Source: UBA6544 sp038131165 (GTDB lineage: Bacteria; Pseudomonadota; Alphaproteobacteria; UBA8366). Taken from it: a stretch of DNA of 64,000 nucleotides. Location of the stretch: the NCBI GenBank assembly GCA_038131165.1, contig JAYPOZ010000009.1, positions 1-64,000 on the forward strand, written 5' to 3'. This document shows positions 42,127 through 50,409 of this stretch, piece after piece; the stretch's first letter is position 1, and each line of letters begins with the position of its first letter. Under the pieces are notes generated by a model. It searched no databases, was not told where the DNA came from, and was given only the letters and a program-made list of their open reading frames with translations. The position numbers and the translations under genes were made by a program.

Positions 42127-43113
42127 TCAAGGCGCTTCGGCGCGGTTCGCGCCGAGGAAAATCACCAGCATTTCTTTGGCCGCCGCGCTGGGCGCGGTCT
42201 TGCCGGCCGCCACGTCGGCTTCCAGGCCCGCCACCCGACCGACGACGTCCGGGTGTCCGCGCAATGCCGCGATCAGGTTCTCTTCGATCTCGGACCACAT
42301 CCAGGCACGGGCCTGATCGGCACGGCGGCTATCGAACTCGCCCGAATTCGACCTCGTCTCGCGGTAGTCGGCTATCGTCTGCCAGATTTCGACAATGCCG
42401 TCTCCGGTCAAGGCAGAACATGTGAGCACCGGGACCCGCCAATTGGGCGATGCCGGGCGGATCATGTGCAAGGCGTTGCGGTAGTCGGCGGCGGCGTGGT
42501 TCGCCGCCTCGACCAGATTGCCATCGGCCTTGTTGACCGCGATCATATCGGCCAGCTCCACAATACCTTTCTTGATGCCCTGCAACTCGTCGCCCGCCGC
42601 GGGCGCGAGAAGCAGGAGAAACAAGTCGGTCATCTCGGCGACCGCCGTCTCCGATTGGCCGACGCCGACCGTCTCGACGATGACGACATCGAACCCCGCC
42701 GCCTCGCAGATCAGCACACATTCGCGGGTTCGGCGCGCCACGCCGCCAAGGCTGCGCCCCGCCGGCGATGGCCGGATGAAGGCCGCCGGATGGCGCGAAA
42801 GTTCTTCCATGCGGGTCTTATCGCCCAGGATCGAGCCGCCGCTCACCCTGGAGGAGGGATCGACCGCCAGCACCGCAACCCGGTGCCCCTGCCCCACGAG
42901 GTGCAAGCCGAACGCTTCGATGAAGCTCGATTTACCGACTCCGGGCGAGCCTGAAATACCTATCCGGATGGAACCGCCGCAATGGGGCAGAAGCGTCGCA
43001 AGTAGAGATTCGGCCTGTTCGCGGTGATCGGCCCGGGTCGATTCGGCTAGGGTGATCGCGCGCGCCAAGGCGCGGCGGTCGCCGTCGAGGATGCCTGTCG
43101 CCAATTCTGCCAC
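42127..43113 (-). CDS. meaB: Methylmalonyl-CoA mutase-associated GTPase MeaB
   Basis: MeaB (ArgK/MMAA family) is the G-protein chaperone that guards methylmalonyl-CoA mutase, gating cobalamin delivery and protecting the radical enzyme. The 328-residue protein has Walker A IGISGSPGVGKSSFIEAF, VLAVDPSSRVSGGSILGDKTRM, the VETVGVGQSE switch region, and the guanine-specificity motif NKADG. These residues are as expected. The mutase itself is in the same window (57655-59814) but about 15 kb away and not co-transcribed. It precedes rpmB with a 78-base gap. Confidence 0.96.
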   Translation of the reverse strand: MAELATGILDGDRRALARAITLAESTRADHREQAESLLATLLPHCGGSIRIGISGSPGVGKSSFIEAFGLHLVGQGHRVAVLAVDPSSRVSGGSILGDKTRMEELSRHPAAFIRPSPAGRSLGGVARRTRECVLICEAAGFDVVIVETVGVGQSETAVAEMTDLFLLLLAPAAGDELQGIKKGIVELADMIAVNKADGNLVEAANHAAADYRNALHMIRPASPNWRVPVLTCSALTGDGIVEIWQTIADYRETRSNSGEFDSRRADQARAWMWSEIEENLIAALRGHPDVVGRVAGLEADVAAGKTAPSAAAKEMLVIFLGANRAEAP

Positions 43114-43136
43114 GTTCGGGAGCCGCCGTTACCAGG

Positions 43137-43460
43137 TCAGGATTTTTTCCGCCGTGCGGCTTTTTTGCCCGGCACCGGCATGATCTTCTCGGCCATGGCC
43201 GATAGTTTCTTGCGGCTCTCATCATCCAGCTCGGACAGGACATCCTGCTTGGAGCGGTGCAGGGAGACCGCCTCGGCGATCAATGCCTGGCGGTCGCCGT
43301 CGGAGCCCGCGTAGGTGACGGTCGCGCGTTTCGGGTTCTCGCTTCCGGCCGCGGAGGCGTCTTTCATATCGTCCATTTGCTTGCGTGCCTTTTTCGTCAG
43401 GAACACGTACCGCGCCAACCGGAGCAGTCCTTCGCCGAGCTTATCGATCAACTTTAGCAA
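43137..43460 (-). CDS. Small basic protein of unknown function (TTG start proposed)
   Basis: This predicted 107-residue protein has the sequence LKLIDKLGEGLLRLARYVFL at its start and a very basic C-terminus (PGKKAARRKKS). The middle is Ser-, Asp- and Lys-rich and helical. No ATG gives a sensible start; a TTG at 43460 is preceded by GGAG at good distance and places the start within the last codons of the VOC gene (stop 43454). I do not recognise a domain. A nucleic-acid-binding role fits the basic tail but is only a guess. It follows the VOC and GNAT genes on the same strand. Confidence 0.6.
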   Translation of the reverse strand: MLKLIDKLGEGLLRLARYVFLTKKARKQMDDMKDASAAGSENPKRATVTYAGSDGDRQALIAEAVSLHRSKQDVLSELDDESRKKLSAMAEKIMPVPGKKAARRKKS

Positions 43461-43912
43461 GGTTCCGTCTCCGCCGCACCCTTTGGCTTGCCCTGGAGGT
43501 CCTCGGCGCCGGGTCCCAACGGCTGGCCGTAGCTGAACTCCACCGCATTGCCGTCCGGATCGCGCACTCCGCAGTAGTATCCGACCGGATAAGGCTCCTC
43601 GCGGGGCTCCCAAATGAGACACCCCGCCGCCTTTGCCCGGGCCGCTACCGCATTGACATCGCCGCGGCTCTCCAGCGCGAACCCCGCATGGCTGTAATCC
43701 TTCTCGGCCTGATCGCGCCCGGGGCCGCCGGATATCAGGACATAGATGACATCCTGTTCGCGCCCGGGCTCCGCCAGCCAGACCACGCGCGCGCCGGTCT
43801 CCGGGTCGCGGCGCCCATGCACGGCGCGCAGCCCGCAAAAATCCGTATAAAAGGCTTCGCAGGCATCGATGTCGTTCACATGAAGCGCAATATGGGTCAG
43901 GGTCGCACGCAT
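43454..43912 (-). CDS. VOC (glyoxalase) family protein
   Basis: This 152-residue single-module protein of the glyoxalase/bleomycin-resistance/dioxygenase superfamily starts LTHIALHVNDIDACEAFYTDF and ends with YYCGVRDPDGNAVEFSYGQ. The likely metal ligands are His in THIALHV, His in YSHAGFALE and Glu in NAVEFSY. The substrate cannot be told: glyoxalase I, fosfomycin-type resistance and dioxygenase members share this pattern. It is preceded by a GNAT gene 19 bases upstream and overlaps the downstream small gene, all on the minus strand. Confidence 0.85.
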   Translation of the reverse strand: MRATLTHIALHVNDIDACEAFYTDFCGLRAVHGRRDPETGARVVWLAEPGREQDVIYVLISGGPGRDQAEKDYSHAGFALESRGDVNAVAARAKAAGCLIWEPREEPYPVGYYCGVRDPDGNAVEFSYGQPLGPGAEDLQGKPKGAAETEPC

Positions 43913-43931
43913 GCCGCGAACCTAACGCCGG

Positions 43932-44450
43932 CTAGGCCTGCTCGTCCAGCAGCTTGGCCATCATGATCTCGTTGACCCACGCGCCGTCGACGAACAGCGA
44001 TTGCCGGTTAACCCCCTCGTCCCGATAGCCCATCGACAGATACAGTCGGTGCGCGCGCTCATTGTGCTCCATGACCGTGAGTTCCAGACGACGGATTTCG
44101 TGCTCGGTGGCGATCCGCTCGATCGCCTCCATCAATCCCTTGCCGATGCCCTGCCCGTAGTGGCTCGCGAGTACGCCGACGCCGACGCGACCGCCGTGCT
44201 TGTTCCGCTCAAACTGGCCGCCCATGCAGAGCGCCTCGCCAACACACAGGTCGCCGTCCCATGCGTTGACGAGGAAATGACGGGACATCTCCTGGAACCG
44301 CTGGATGACAAAGCGCATGTCGTCGACGGATTTTGCCCGTTCGTCGGGAAACAGCAGCATCAGGCTGGTCTCGGAGAGCAGTTGGCGCCCGAAAACATAC
44401 AGCCCTTCCGCATCCTCCTGGACAGCCTGACGATAGACGATTTCGCCCAT
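43932..44450 (-). CDS. GNAT family N-acetyltransferase
   Basis: This 172-residue GNAT protein has GVLASHYGQGIGKGLMEAI (the acetyl-CoA pyrophosphate loop, GQGIGKG) and the following RLELTVMEHNERAHRLYLSMGYR motif typical of GNAT fold ends. The substrate is unknown. It begins three bases after the stop of the Lrp-family regulator gene, so the regulator probably controls it. The VOC protein gene follows 19 bases on. Confidence 0.88.
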   Translation of the reverse strand: MGEIVYRQAVQEDAEGLYVFGRQLLSETSLMLLFPDERAKSVDDMRFVIQRFQEMSRHFLVNAWDGDLCVGEALCMGGQFERNKHGGRVGVGVLASHYGQGIGKGLMEAIERIATEHEIRRLELTVMEHNERAHRLYLSMGYRDEGVNRQSLFVDGAWVNEIMMAKLLDEQA

Positions 44451-44453
44451 TGT

Positions 44454-44942
44454 TTACCTCTCCTTACCGCGCGCCGCGCCGACGACCGTAACCGGTTTGT
44501 CTTCCACCACGCTCGACAACGCGATCGTCACCACGGCCCGGCCATGCGCCCTGAACCGTTCGACCACTTGCTCCAGATCGCCGAGCGTCGACGCCGCCAG
44601 CTTCAGAAAAAAGCAATCCTCGCCGGTAACATGATGGCATTCGAGAACTTGAGGCAAGTTCTGGGACATCGCCGCTACCGCGCGATACTTTTCGCCGGCA
44701 CAGGACAGTCGCAGGAACGCCGTGATTGGCAGCCCGACTTTCGCACGGGACACCACCGCGCCATAACGCTGGAGAATCCCCGCCTCCTCGAGCCGGCGCA
44801 CCCGCTCGGCCACCGCCGGTTGCGACAGACCGACCTCCCGCGCCAGCGCGCTGTAGGACAGCCGGGCATCCCGCTGCAGCGCCGCGATCAGGGCGCGATT
44901 GTGCGCGTCAATCAAACTTTCCGAAATCAACCCAATGTCCAT
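44454..44942 (-). CDS. Lrp/AsnC family transcriptional regulator
   Basis: This 162-residue regulator has an N-terminal winged helix-turn-helix (LIAALQRDARLSYSALAR then EVGLSQPAVAERVRRLEEAG) and a C-terminal ligand-binding (RAM) domain with CHHVTGEDCFFLKLAA. Lrp/AsnC proteins usually bind amino acids and control amino-acid metabolism or transport. Its coding start (ATG at 44942) abuts an AT-rich intergenic stretch likely to contain its operator. The downstream GNAT gene begins three bases after its stop and is probably co-transcribed. Confidence 0.92.
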   Translation of the reverse strand: MDIGLISESLIDAHNRALIAALQRDARLSYSALAREVGLSQPAVAERVRRLEEAGILQRYGAVVSRAKVGLPITAFLRLSCAGEKYRAVAAMSQNLPQVLECHHVTGEDCFFLKLAASTLGDLEQVVERFRAHGRAVVTIALSSVVEDKPVTVVGAARGKER

Positions 44943-45020
44943 GTTTAAATCTCAAATTAAAATCAACTTATATAATTATTTTATTTTTTTAAACTTTTTA
45001 TGTTTTTTTATTACCATATA
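44943..45020. promoter_or_regulatory. AT-rich divergent control region of the Lrp gene and nudC
   Basis: This stretch of about 78 bases is almost entirely A and T, in marked contrast to the GC-rich surroundings. It lies directly upstream of the Lrp-family gene (minus) and about 115-190 bases upstream of nudC (plus). It contains a perfect TATAAT at 44971-44976 on the plus strand, but I see no convincing -35 partner. Lrp proteins favour AT-rich, bendable DNA, so autoregulation here is plausible. Confidence 0.45.
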
Positions 45021-45134
45021 GAAATCCTCATTGAAGGCCGCTTTCAGAAGGCAAACCCGCGACGGCAACTCTTCGCTGGCGGCGCCCCAGTCGAATGATT
45101 AGTCTGCGCGCGCTCTTTCGAGGGGAGATTCCGC

Positions 45135-46034
45135 GTGTTCTACACCGAAGCCAAAATTGACAGACTGTCCGAGAAACGCTCGGATCCCGCATTCATCGCC
45201 GAACGTCTGGCGCATCCGGAGACGATCCTGTTGCCGGTCTGGCGCGGCCAGAACCTGATCGACGAAACGCGGGATGCTCCGCAGGCGAGCGGCCTTCCGG
45301 TTGCGGAAGCGGCCGATCTTCTTGCCGAGGGGCTGGATTTGGTCTTTCTCGGCGAGGCCGCCGAACGCGCCTATTTCGCCGTCAACGTTTCCGCCTACGA
45401 GGAGCCCGCAAACGTCCCCCTGCTGTCGGAGCGCGGCACCTTCCGCAATCTCCGCGATGTCGGCTCTTCGATGTCGCAAGACGAAGGGGCGCTGCTGGCC
45501 TTCGGGCGTGGGCTCTTTGCCTGGCACGAGACGCACGGATTCTGCCCGCGATGCGGCGCGCCCAGCGAACTCCGCGACGGCGGACACCGGCGTCAGTGCA
45601 CAAGTTGCGGAGCCTCCCAGTATCCCCGGGTCGATCCCGCCGTCATCATGCTGGTCCGGCGCGGCGACATGTGCCTCCTCGGCCACAATCAGCGCCGGCC
45701 CGCCAAATGGTTTTCGTGCTTCGCCGGGTTCGTCGAGATCGGCGAGACGCTCGAAGAAGCGGTCACGCGCGAGGTGATGGAAGAAGCCGGCGTGAAGGTT
45801 ACGAACGTCAAATACTATGCGTCCCAACCCTGGCCGTTCCCGTCGAGCCTCATGCTCGGGTATCACGCCGACTGCCCGGAAGGCGATCCGACGCCGGACA
45901 TGGAGGAGATCATCGAGACCCGATGGTTCTCCAAGGATGAAATCGCCAATATCGACAAGACCGAGTTCCGCCTGCCGCCGCCGGATTCGATGGCCCGCCA
46001 GTTGATGGCCGCCTGGATCGAGGGGCGCGACTAG
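45135..46034 (+). CDS. nudC: NAD(+)/NADH pyrophosphatase NudC
   Basis: NudC hydrolyses NAD(H) and removes NAD caps from RNA. The 299-residue protein has the central zinc ribbon with CPRCGAPSELRDGGHRRQ followed by CTSCG, then the Nudix box with GFVEIGETLEEAVTREV and MEEAGV, and the SQPWPFPSSLMLGY motif (SQPWPFPxS) diagnostic of NudC. A family N-terminal domain precedes the ribbon. It is divergent from the Lrp gene across the AT-rich gap and monocistronic by position: the next plus-strand gene starts 80 bases on with its own ribosome-binding site. Confidence 0.96.
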   Translation: MFYTEAKIDRLSEKRSDPAFIAERLAHPETILLPVWRGQNLIDETRDAPQASGLPVAEAADLLAEGLDLVFLGEAAERAYFAVNVSAYEEPANVPLLSERGTFRNLRDVGSSMSQDEGALLAFGRGLFAWHETHGFCPRCGAPSELRDGGHRRQCTSCGASQYPRVDPAVIMLVRRGDMCLLGHNQRRPAKWFSCFAGFVEIGETLEEAVTREVMEEAGVKVTNVKYYASQPWPFPSSLMLGYHADCPEGDPTPDMEEIIETRWFSKDEIANIDKTEFRLPPPDSMARQLMAAWIEGRD

Positions 46035-46114
46035 TTCGCGTTCGCGGCCTGTCCTCGCGCCGTTACCGGCTTAGCTAGAAGAGAACAAAATCTTCCAGCT
46101 GGCAGGAGGCGGCG

Positions 46115-46921
46115 ATGAGCACGAGTACCCAGAATTTATCCCTTTTCGAGATCGACGGCCACGTCGCGCGGATCACGCTCAATCGCCCGGAAGCGATGAA
46201 CGCGCTTAACCCGGAATTGCGCTGGGAGCTTTCGCAGCATTTCGATGAAGTCGAGCGCAACGACGATATCTGGGTGGCGGTGGTCACCGGCGCGGGCGAA
46301 CGGGCGTTCTGCGCCGGCGCGGATCTGAAGCACCGCGCCCTGGAACGCGAAGCCGACGAGACCCAGCGCGCGCATTGGCAGAAACTCGCCGACGAGAGCA
46401 AGAGCCTGATCGAACGCTGGCATTTCCCGAAACCGATCATCGCCCGCGTCAACGGTTTCGCCCTGGGCGGTGGACTGGAACAGGCCTTGGCGTGCGATAT
46501 CATCGTCGCCGCCGACCATGCGGAGTTTGGCCTGCCGGAACCGCGCCGGGGCTTGATCGCGGGCTCCGCCGGTGTCCACCGGCTGCCCCGCCAGATCGGA
46601 CTGAAACCCGCCATGGGCTATATGCTGACCGGGCGCCATATGTCGGCCGCACGGGCCTACGAGCTGGGGCTGGTCAATCAGGTCGTGCCGCTCGACCAGC
46701 TCGACGCCACGGTCGACGAATGGGTCGCGGACATTCTGCGCTGCGCCCCGCTGGCGGTTCGGGCCACCAAGGAAGCCGCGATGCGGGGCTTGGACTATCC
46801 GCTGGCTCAGGCCTATTACACGCTGCACGACGGGGAGCGCCGGCGCCGCCTGTCCGAAGACGCTCTGGAAGGTCCCAGGGCCTTCGCCGAGAAACGGCCG
46901 CCCAACTGGAAGGGCCGCTAG
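46115..46921 (+). CDS. Enoyl-CoA hydratase/isomerase family protein
   Basis: This crotonase-superfamily protein has 268 residues. It has ERAFCAGADLKHRAL and VNGFALGGGLEQALACD for the oxyanion hole, and a Glu at each of the two usual catalytic positions (GGGLEQAL and FGLPEPRRGLIAGSAG), consistent with a true hydratase. It ends RAFAEKRPPNWKGR, as many enoyl-CoA hydratases do. AGGAGG sits upstream of ATG 46115. It is convergent with the HpaI aldolase gene and not part of an operon visible here. The acyl substrate is unknown. Confidence 0.9.
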   Translation: MSTSTQNLSLFEIDGHVARITLNRPEAMNALNPELRWELSQHFDEVERNDDIWVAVVTGAGERAFCAGADLKHRALEREADETQRAHWQKLADESKSLIERWHFPKPIIARVNGFALGGGLEQALACDIIVAADHAEFGLPEPRRGLIAGSAGVHRLPRQIGLKPAMGYMLTGRHMSAARAYELGLVNQVVPLDQLDATVDEWVADILRCAPLAVRATKEAAMRGLDYPLAQAYYTLHDGERRRRLSEDALEGPRAFAEKRPPNWKGR

Positions 46922-46984
46922 AGCGTCCTCAAGCAAACCGTTCCCCGGGTCGCCCTTGCCGCGGGTGCGATTTGCGTCGAGGGT

Positions 46985-47764
46985 TTAGGACTTGCAGCCG
47001 TTGCGGATCTCCCCGACCCCTGCGATCAGCGCCTGCTGGTAAACCCAAAGATCGCCCGAGTAACAGATCAGGTCGTACCCCTGCTTGTGAAGCGCCACCC
47101 CTTCCGCCGGCGTGGCCACCAGGCGGCCCAGCGATCGCTTGTGCTTGCGAGCGGCGCGCTTGACGCGGGCGGTGGCCTTCTTGAAGTCCGGGTGGTCGAA
47201 TTCCTCCGGGATGCCGAGCGCGCAACTCAAATCGAAATGCCCGATCCAAAGGCAGTCGACGCCGTTCACGGCGGCGATCGCGTCGATATTCCGGATGCCC
47301 TCCTCGGTCTCGATCAGTACGGCAAGCGCCGTGCGCCGGTTCGCGGCAGCCAGCGATTTCGCCGTATCCCCGGGAATATAACGGTCGTGCGCGATGGTCA
47401 GCGCCACCCCGCGCCGCCCCATCGGCGGGTATTTCATACAGGCGACAATCTCCGCCGCTTCCGCCGCCGAGCCCACCATCGGCATCACCAGACCGTCGGC
47501 GCCCACATCCAGGACCCGCGCGACATGGTGATAGGCATCGGAGGGCGGGCGCACCATGACCGGGAGGCCGCCGGCGCGGAACCCGGCGATCGCCCGCTTC
47601 ACGTCGCCGATGCCGAAGCCCGAATGCTCCATATCGAGAAAGACGAAATCGACACCGGCGGCCGCGATGATCTGGCCGAGCCCCGGAGAATTGAACTCGA
47701 ACACCGAATGGCCGAGTTTCAGCTTCCGGCTCGCGAGCGCACGCTTCAGATTGGCCGCCGCCAT
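46985..47764 (-). CDS. HpaI/HpcH family aldolase
   Basis: This class II, metal-dependent aldolase has 259 residues. The family core is visible: DFVFLDMEHSGFGIGDV, the Arg in VMVRPPSDAYHHVARVLD, MPMVGSAAEAAE, and the metal ligands Glu in LIETEEGIRNID and Asp in IGHFDLSCALGIP. HpaI enzymes cleave 4-hydroxy-2-oxo acids to pyruvate (or a relative) plus an aldehyde, often at the end of aromatic catabolism. It starts three bases after the stop of the TauD-type gene, so the two are co-transcribed. Confidence 0.92.
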   Translation of the reverse strand: MAAANLKRALASRKLKLGHSVFEFNSPGLGQIIAAAGVDFVFLDMEHSGFGIGDVKRAIAGFRAGGLPVMVRPPSDAYHHVARVLDVGADGLVMPMVGSAAEAAEIVACMKYPPMGRRGVALTIAHDRYIPGDTAKSLAAANRRTALAVLIETEEGIRNIDAIAAVNGVDCLWIGHFDLSCALGIPEEFDHPDFKKATARVKRAARKHKRSLGRLVATPAEGVALHKQGYDLICYSGDLWVYQQALIAGVGEIRNGCKS

Positions 47765-47767
47765 CGT

Positions 47768-48637
47768 TCAGACAGGCCGGTCGCCGCGCACGAGAATGCG
47801 CAGGAGATGGCGGTGCTGACTGTGATCGAAATCGTGTCCCGCCTTATGCATGGCCGCCCGATTGTCGATCATCAGCATATCGCCGAGACGCCATTCGTGA
47901 ACGCAGGCGAACTCGGGTTTTATCGCCCGTTGCAAGAGGTCTTCCAGGAAGTCCTGGGTCTCTTCGGCGTTCAGCCCGGTGACGGTCTCGGTCTTGCTCT
48001 TATGGAACCAGATCGCCTTGGTCCCGCTATCGGGATGGGTGCGAACGAGCGGATGGACCATCGGCGGCGTTTTCGACTCCAACTGCGCCTTCAGAATATC
48101 CGGATTGGCGATCTTGAAGCGCGCACTGCTGATCAGCGTGTTCGCGGTCTTCATCCCGTCGAGCCGGGCCCGCTCTTCCGCCGGCAAGGCCTCGTAGGCC
48201 GCCCGCATGTTGCAGACCGACGTCCCGCCGCCGCTGTCCGGCAGCTCGACCGCATAGAGGCAGGTGAATTTTGGCGGGCGTTCCTGGTTGGTATGGTCCG
48301 TGTGCCAGGTGGCATTCGCGCCGACTTTCGCCGGCTGACCGTCGCTGGCCTTGAGCCGATTGGACAAGACGCTGACCAAAGGCTCGCCTTCGGCCAGATA
48401 AAGCCGGTTCTGATCTTCCATCAACTCGCCGAACTGTTCCGCCGCTTCGCGGTACTGGGTCGGCGTGAAATGCTGATCGCGGATGACGACGGCGACATTC
48501 TCGACCAGCGCATCGTAAATCTGCTGCCGTGTCGCCGCATCCAACGGCTGGCGCAGATCGATGCCCGTCACTTCGGCGCCGATGTGATCCTTAATCTTGG
48601 TAATTCGCAGCTGCTGTTCTTCCGCCAAAGCATTCAT
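47768..48637 (-). CDS. TauD/TfdA family 2-oxoglutarate-dependent dioxygenase
   Basis: This 289-residue iron- and 2-oxoglutarate-dependent oxygenase is close to taurine and alkylsulfonate dioxygenases. The iron ligands are His and Asp in TWHTDHTNQERPP and the distal His in NRAAMHKAGHDF; the 2-oxoglutarate Arg is in HRHLLRILVRGDRP. ATG 48637 fits the family; the frame extends to 48679. It heads a two-gene operon with an HpaI-type aldolase, so a hydroxylation-then-cleavage route for a side chain is a reasonable inference. It is unlike the other TauD-type protein in the window (33858), being closer to classical TauD. Confidence 0.92.
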   Translation of the reverse strand: MNALAEEQQLRITKIKDHIGAEVTGIDLRQPLDAATRQQIYDALVENVAVVIRDQHFTPTQYREAAEQFGELMEDQNRLYLAEGEPLVSVLSNRLKASDGQPAKVGANATWHTDHTNQERPPKFTCLYAVELPDSGGGTSVCNMRAAYEALPAEERARLDGMKTANTLISSARFKIANPDILKAQLESKTPPMVHPLVRTHPDSGTKAIWFHKSKTETVTGLNAEETQDFLEDLLQRAIKPEFACVHEWRLGDMLMIDNRAAMHKAGHDFDHSQHRHLLRILVRGDRPV

Positions 48638-48753
48638 GATCGCCTCTCCTCGCAATGAGTCGCTTTTAATGTAGACCACTTATTGGCAAGCGCACATCGT
48701 TCCGGCACATTTGCGTAAAGTCCTTTCCAGTGACGACACCGGAGAAGGGAAAC

Positions 48754-49934
48754 ATGCGCCTTGGATATCTGCTCAGTGTGCTGACACTTGCCGGGTTGAT
48801 CTCCGGCTGCTCGCTCACCGCCCCCGCGCCGACCGACACCGTGCCGACCGACACGGCAGACGCTCCTCACCCGCACGACACGCGCGGCAAGCACGATGAG
48901 AGATTTGCCGACGTGCTGGTCGACGTTCATCACCANNNNNNNNNNNNNNNNNNNNNNNNNNNNNNNNNNNNNNNNNNNNNNNNNNNNNNNNNNNNNNNNN
49001 NNNNNNNNNNNNNNNNNNNNNNNNNNNNNNNNNNNCGCGCGGCAAGCACGATGAGAGATTTGCCGACGTGCTGGTCGACGTTCATCACCATTTCCAGCAC
49101 CACGCCGCCAAAGCCGACAAGAGTTACACACCCCGCGCCGCGGCGCAGTGGACGGCCGCGTCGGCCGCCTGCGGCAACGGCCTGCGGATCGGCATTGTCG
49201 ACAATCTCGTCGACACCACCCACCCCGCCTTCGCCGGGGCGAAAATCGTCCACCGCAGCTTTCACCTGAAGGGAGAGCAGCTCGCGCGTACCAGCCACGG
49301 GACGGCCGTCACCGCGATCGTCGCGGGAAGCTCGCAATGGCACGGGTTGCTGCCGGGTGCCGAAATCTACCACGCGAACGTCTTTCATCGCGGCAAGAAG
49401 GGCAAAGCCGTCGGCAGCTCAAAAAGTATCGTACAAGCCATCGACTGGATGATTCACCAGAAGGTGCCGATCGTGAACTTCAGCATTGGCGGCGGACGCA
49501 ACAAGCTGATCGAGAAGGCCATCGCACACGCAAGCGCCACCGGCATGATCCTGGTCGCCTCCTCCGGCAACCGGGGGCCGTTCTCCAAGAAGAAGAGCTA
49601 TCCGGGCGCCTACGACCAAGTCATCGCGGTGACCGCCGTCGACCGGTTCGAGCGCAGCGCCAGATTCGCCACTGCCGGCGACTACATCGATTTCGCGGCG
49701 CCGGGCGTCGGCCTCTGGACCGCTGTCCCCGGCGGCGGCAAGGCAATGTCGGGCACCTCCTTTGCGGCGCCGGTGGTCACCGCCTATGCGGCCGCCGCGC
49801 AACAGCGGCTGGGGTTGAAGACCGCCGACGACATCCGCGCCTATTTCCGCAAACACACAAAGGATCGGGGCGAGCCCGGGCGCGACCGTTATACCGGCTG
49901 GGGCCTCGTCCAGCTGCCGCCGCTCTGCTCCTAG
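48754..49934 (+). CDS. Subtilisin-like (S8) serine protease lipoprotein, interrupted by assembly gap
   Basis: The gene begins with a lipoprotein signal (MRLGYLLSVLTLAGLISGCS, lipidated Cys19) and a Pro-, Thr- and Asp-rich linker, and then runs into 100 N. The same 55 bases occur on both sides of the N run. Removing one copy with the N restores one open frame of 1026 bases (341 residues) with no frameshift. The subtilase domain has Asp98 (IGIVDNLVDTTHPAF), His130 (RTSHGTAVTAIVAG), Asn221 (VASSGNRGP) and Ser284 (MSGTSFAAPVVTA), numbered in the merged protein, a complete catalytic set. It would be a lipid-anchored protease facing the periplasm or the cell surface. It converges on a GNAT gene. 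Confidence 0.88.
48881..48935. repeat. 55-base direct duplication, left copy, at scaffold gap
   Basis: This 55-base stretch is identical to 49036-49090 on the far side of the N run. It is most simply the shared end of two contigs (a 55-mer graph overlap), not a biological repeat. Collapsing it restores the protease reading frame. Confidence 0.93.
48936..49035. other. Assembly gap of exactly 100 N
   Basis: The run of exactly 100 N is the common placeholder for a gap of unknown size. Because the flanking 55 bases are the same on both sides, the true gap is probably absent and the real sequence about 155 bases shorter here. Confidence 0.97.
49036..49090. repeat. 55-base direct duplication, right copy, at scaffold gap
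   Basis: This is the right-hand copy of the 55-base sequence at 48881-48935. The exact match and its position directly at both gap edges indicate that the two contig ends overlap. Confidence 0.93.
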
Positions 49935-49944
49935 GGAAAAGGCG

Positions 49945-50409
49945 TCAAAGCAACAGTTTCATGCCGTCGTGGCTGGCCTCGAAACCAAGCGCCTCGTAAA
50001 ACCGCTTCGCGTCCGGACGGCCTTTATCGGTGGTGAGCTGGACGAGGCCGCAGCCCCGCTCCCGGCACCGGGCGATGGCCCATTCGAACATCTCGCGCCC
50101 GAGACCGCCGCCGCGCACCGACTTCGCCGTGCGCACGCCTTCGATCTGGCCGCGCCACATGCCGGTGCGGGAGAGGCCCGGCAGAAAAGTGAGTTGCAGG
50201 CAACCGACGACCGCGCCCGCGCGCACCGCCACCGCCAGGTATTGGTTCGGGTCGGCCTCGATCGCGGCGAAGGCGTCGAGATAGCGGGCATCGACGGGAG
50301 AGGCGATCACTTCGCGGCGCCGCCCGATCTCATCGTCCGCCAGAAGAGCGACGATGGCCGCCACATCCGCCGCCTCGGCGCGCCGGAAAAGCGTCCTGCT
50401 CTCAGCCAT
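49945..50409 (-). CDS. GNAT family N-acetyltransferase
   Basis: This 154-residue acetyltransferase starts with FRRAEAADVAAIVALLADDEIG, and carries RGGGLGREMFEWAI as the acetyl-CoA loop and the ending KRFYEALGFEASHDGMKL, all usual for GNAT proteins with small-molecule or amino-acid substrates. Its start overlaps the stop of hyuA by eight bases, so it belongs to the hyuB-hyuA operon and may act on the product of that pathway. No more exact substrate can be given. Confidence 0.87.
   Translation of the reverse strand: MAESRTLFRRAEAADVAAIVALLADDEIGRRREVIASPVDARYLDAFAAIEADPNQYLAVAVRAGAVVGCLQLTFLPGLSRTGMWRGQIEGVRTAKSVRGGGLGREMFEWAIARCRERGCGLVQLTTDKGRPDAKRFYEALGFEASHDGMKLLL

Noticed and set aside
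48881..49090. A genuine tandem duplication or a frameshifted pseudogene at the N run
   Set aside because: The two copies sit exactly at the gap edges and joining them gives an intact frame; an assembly overlap is simpler.
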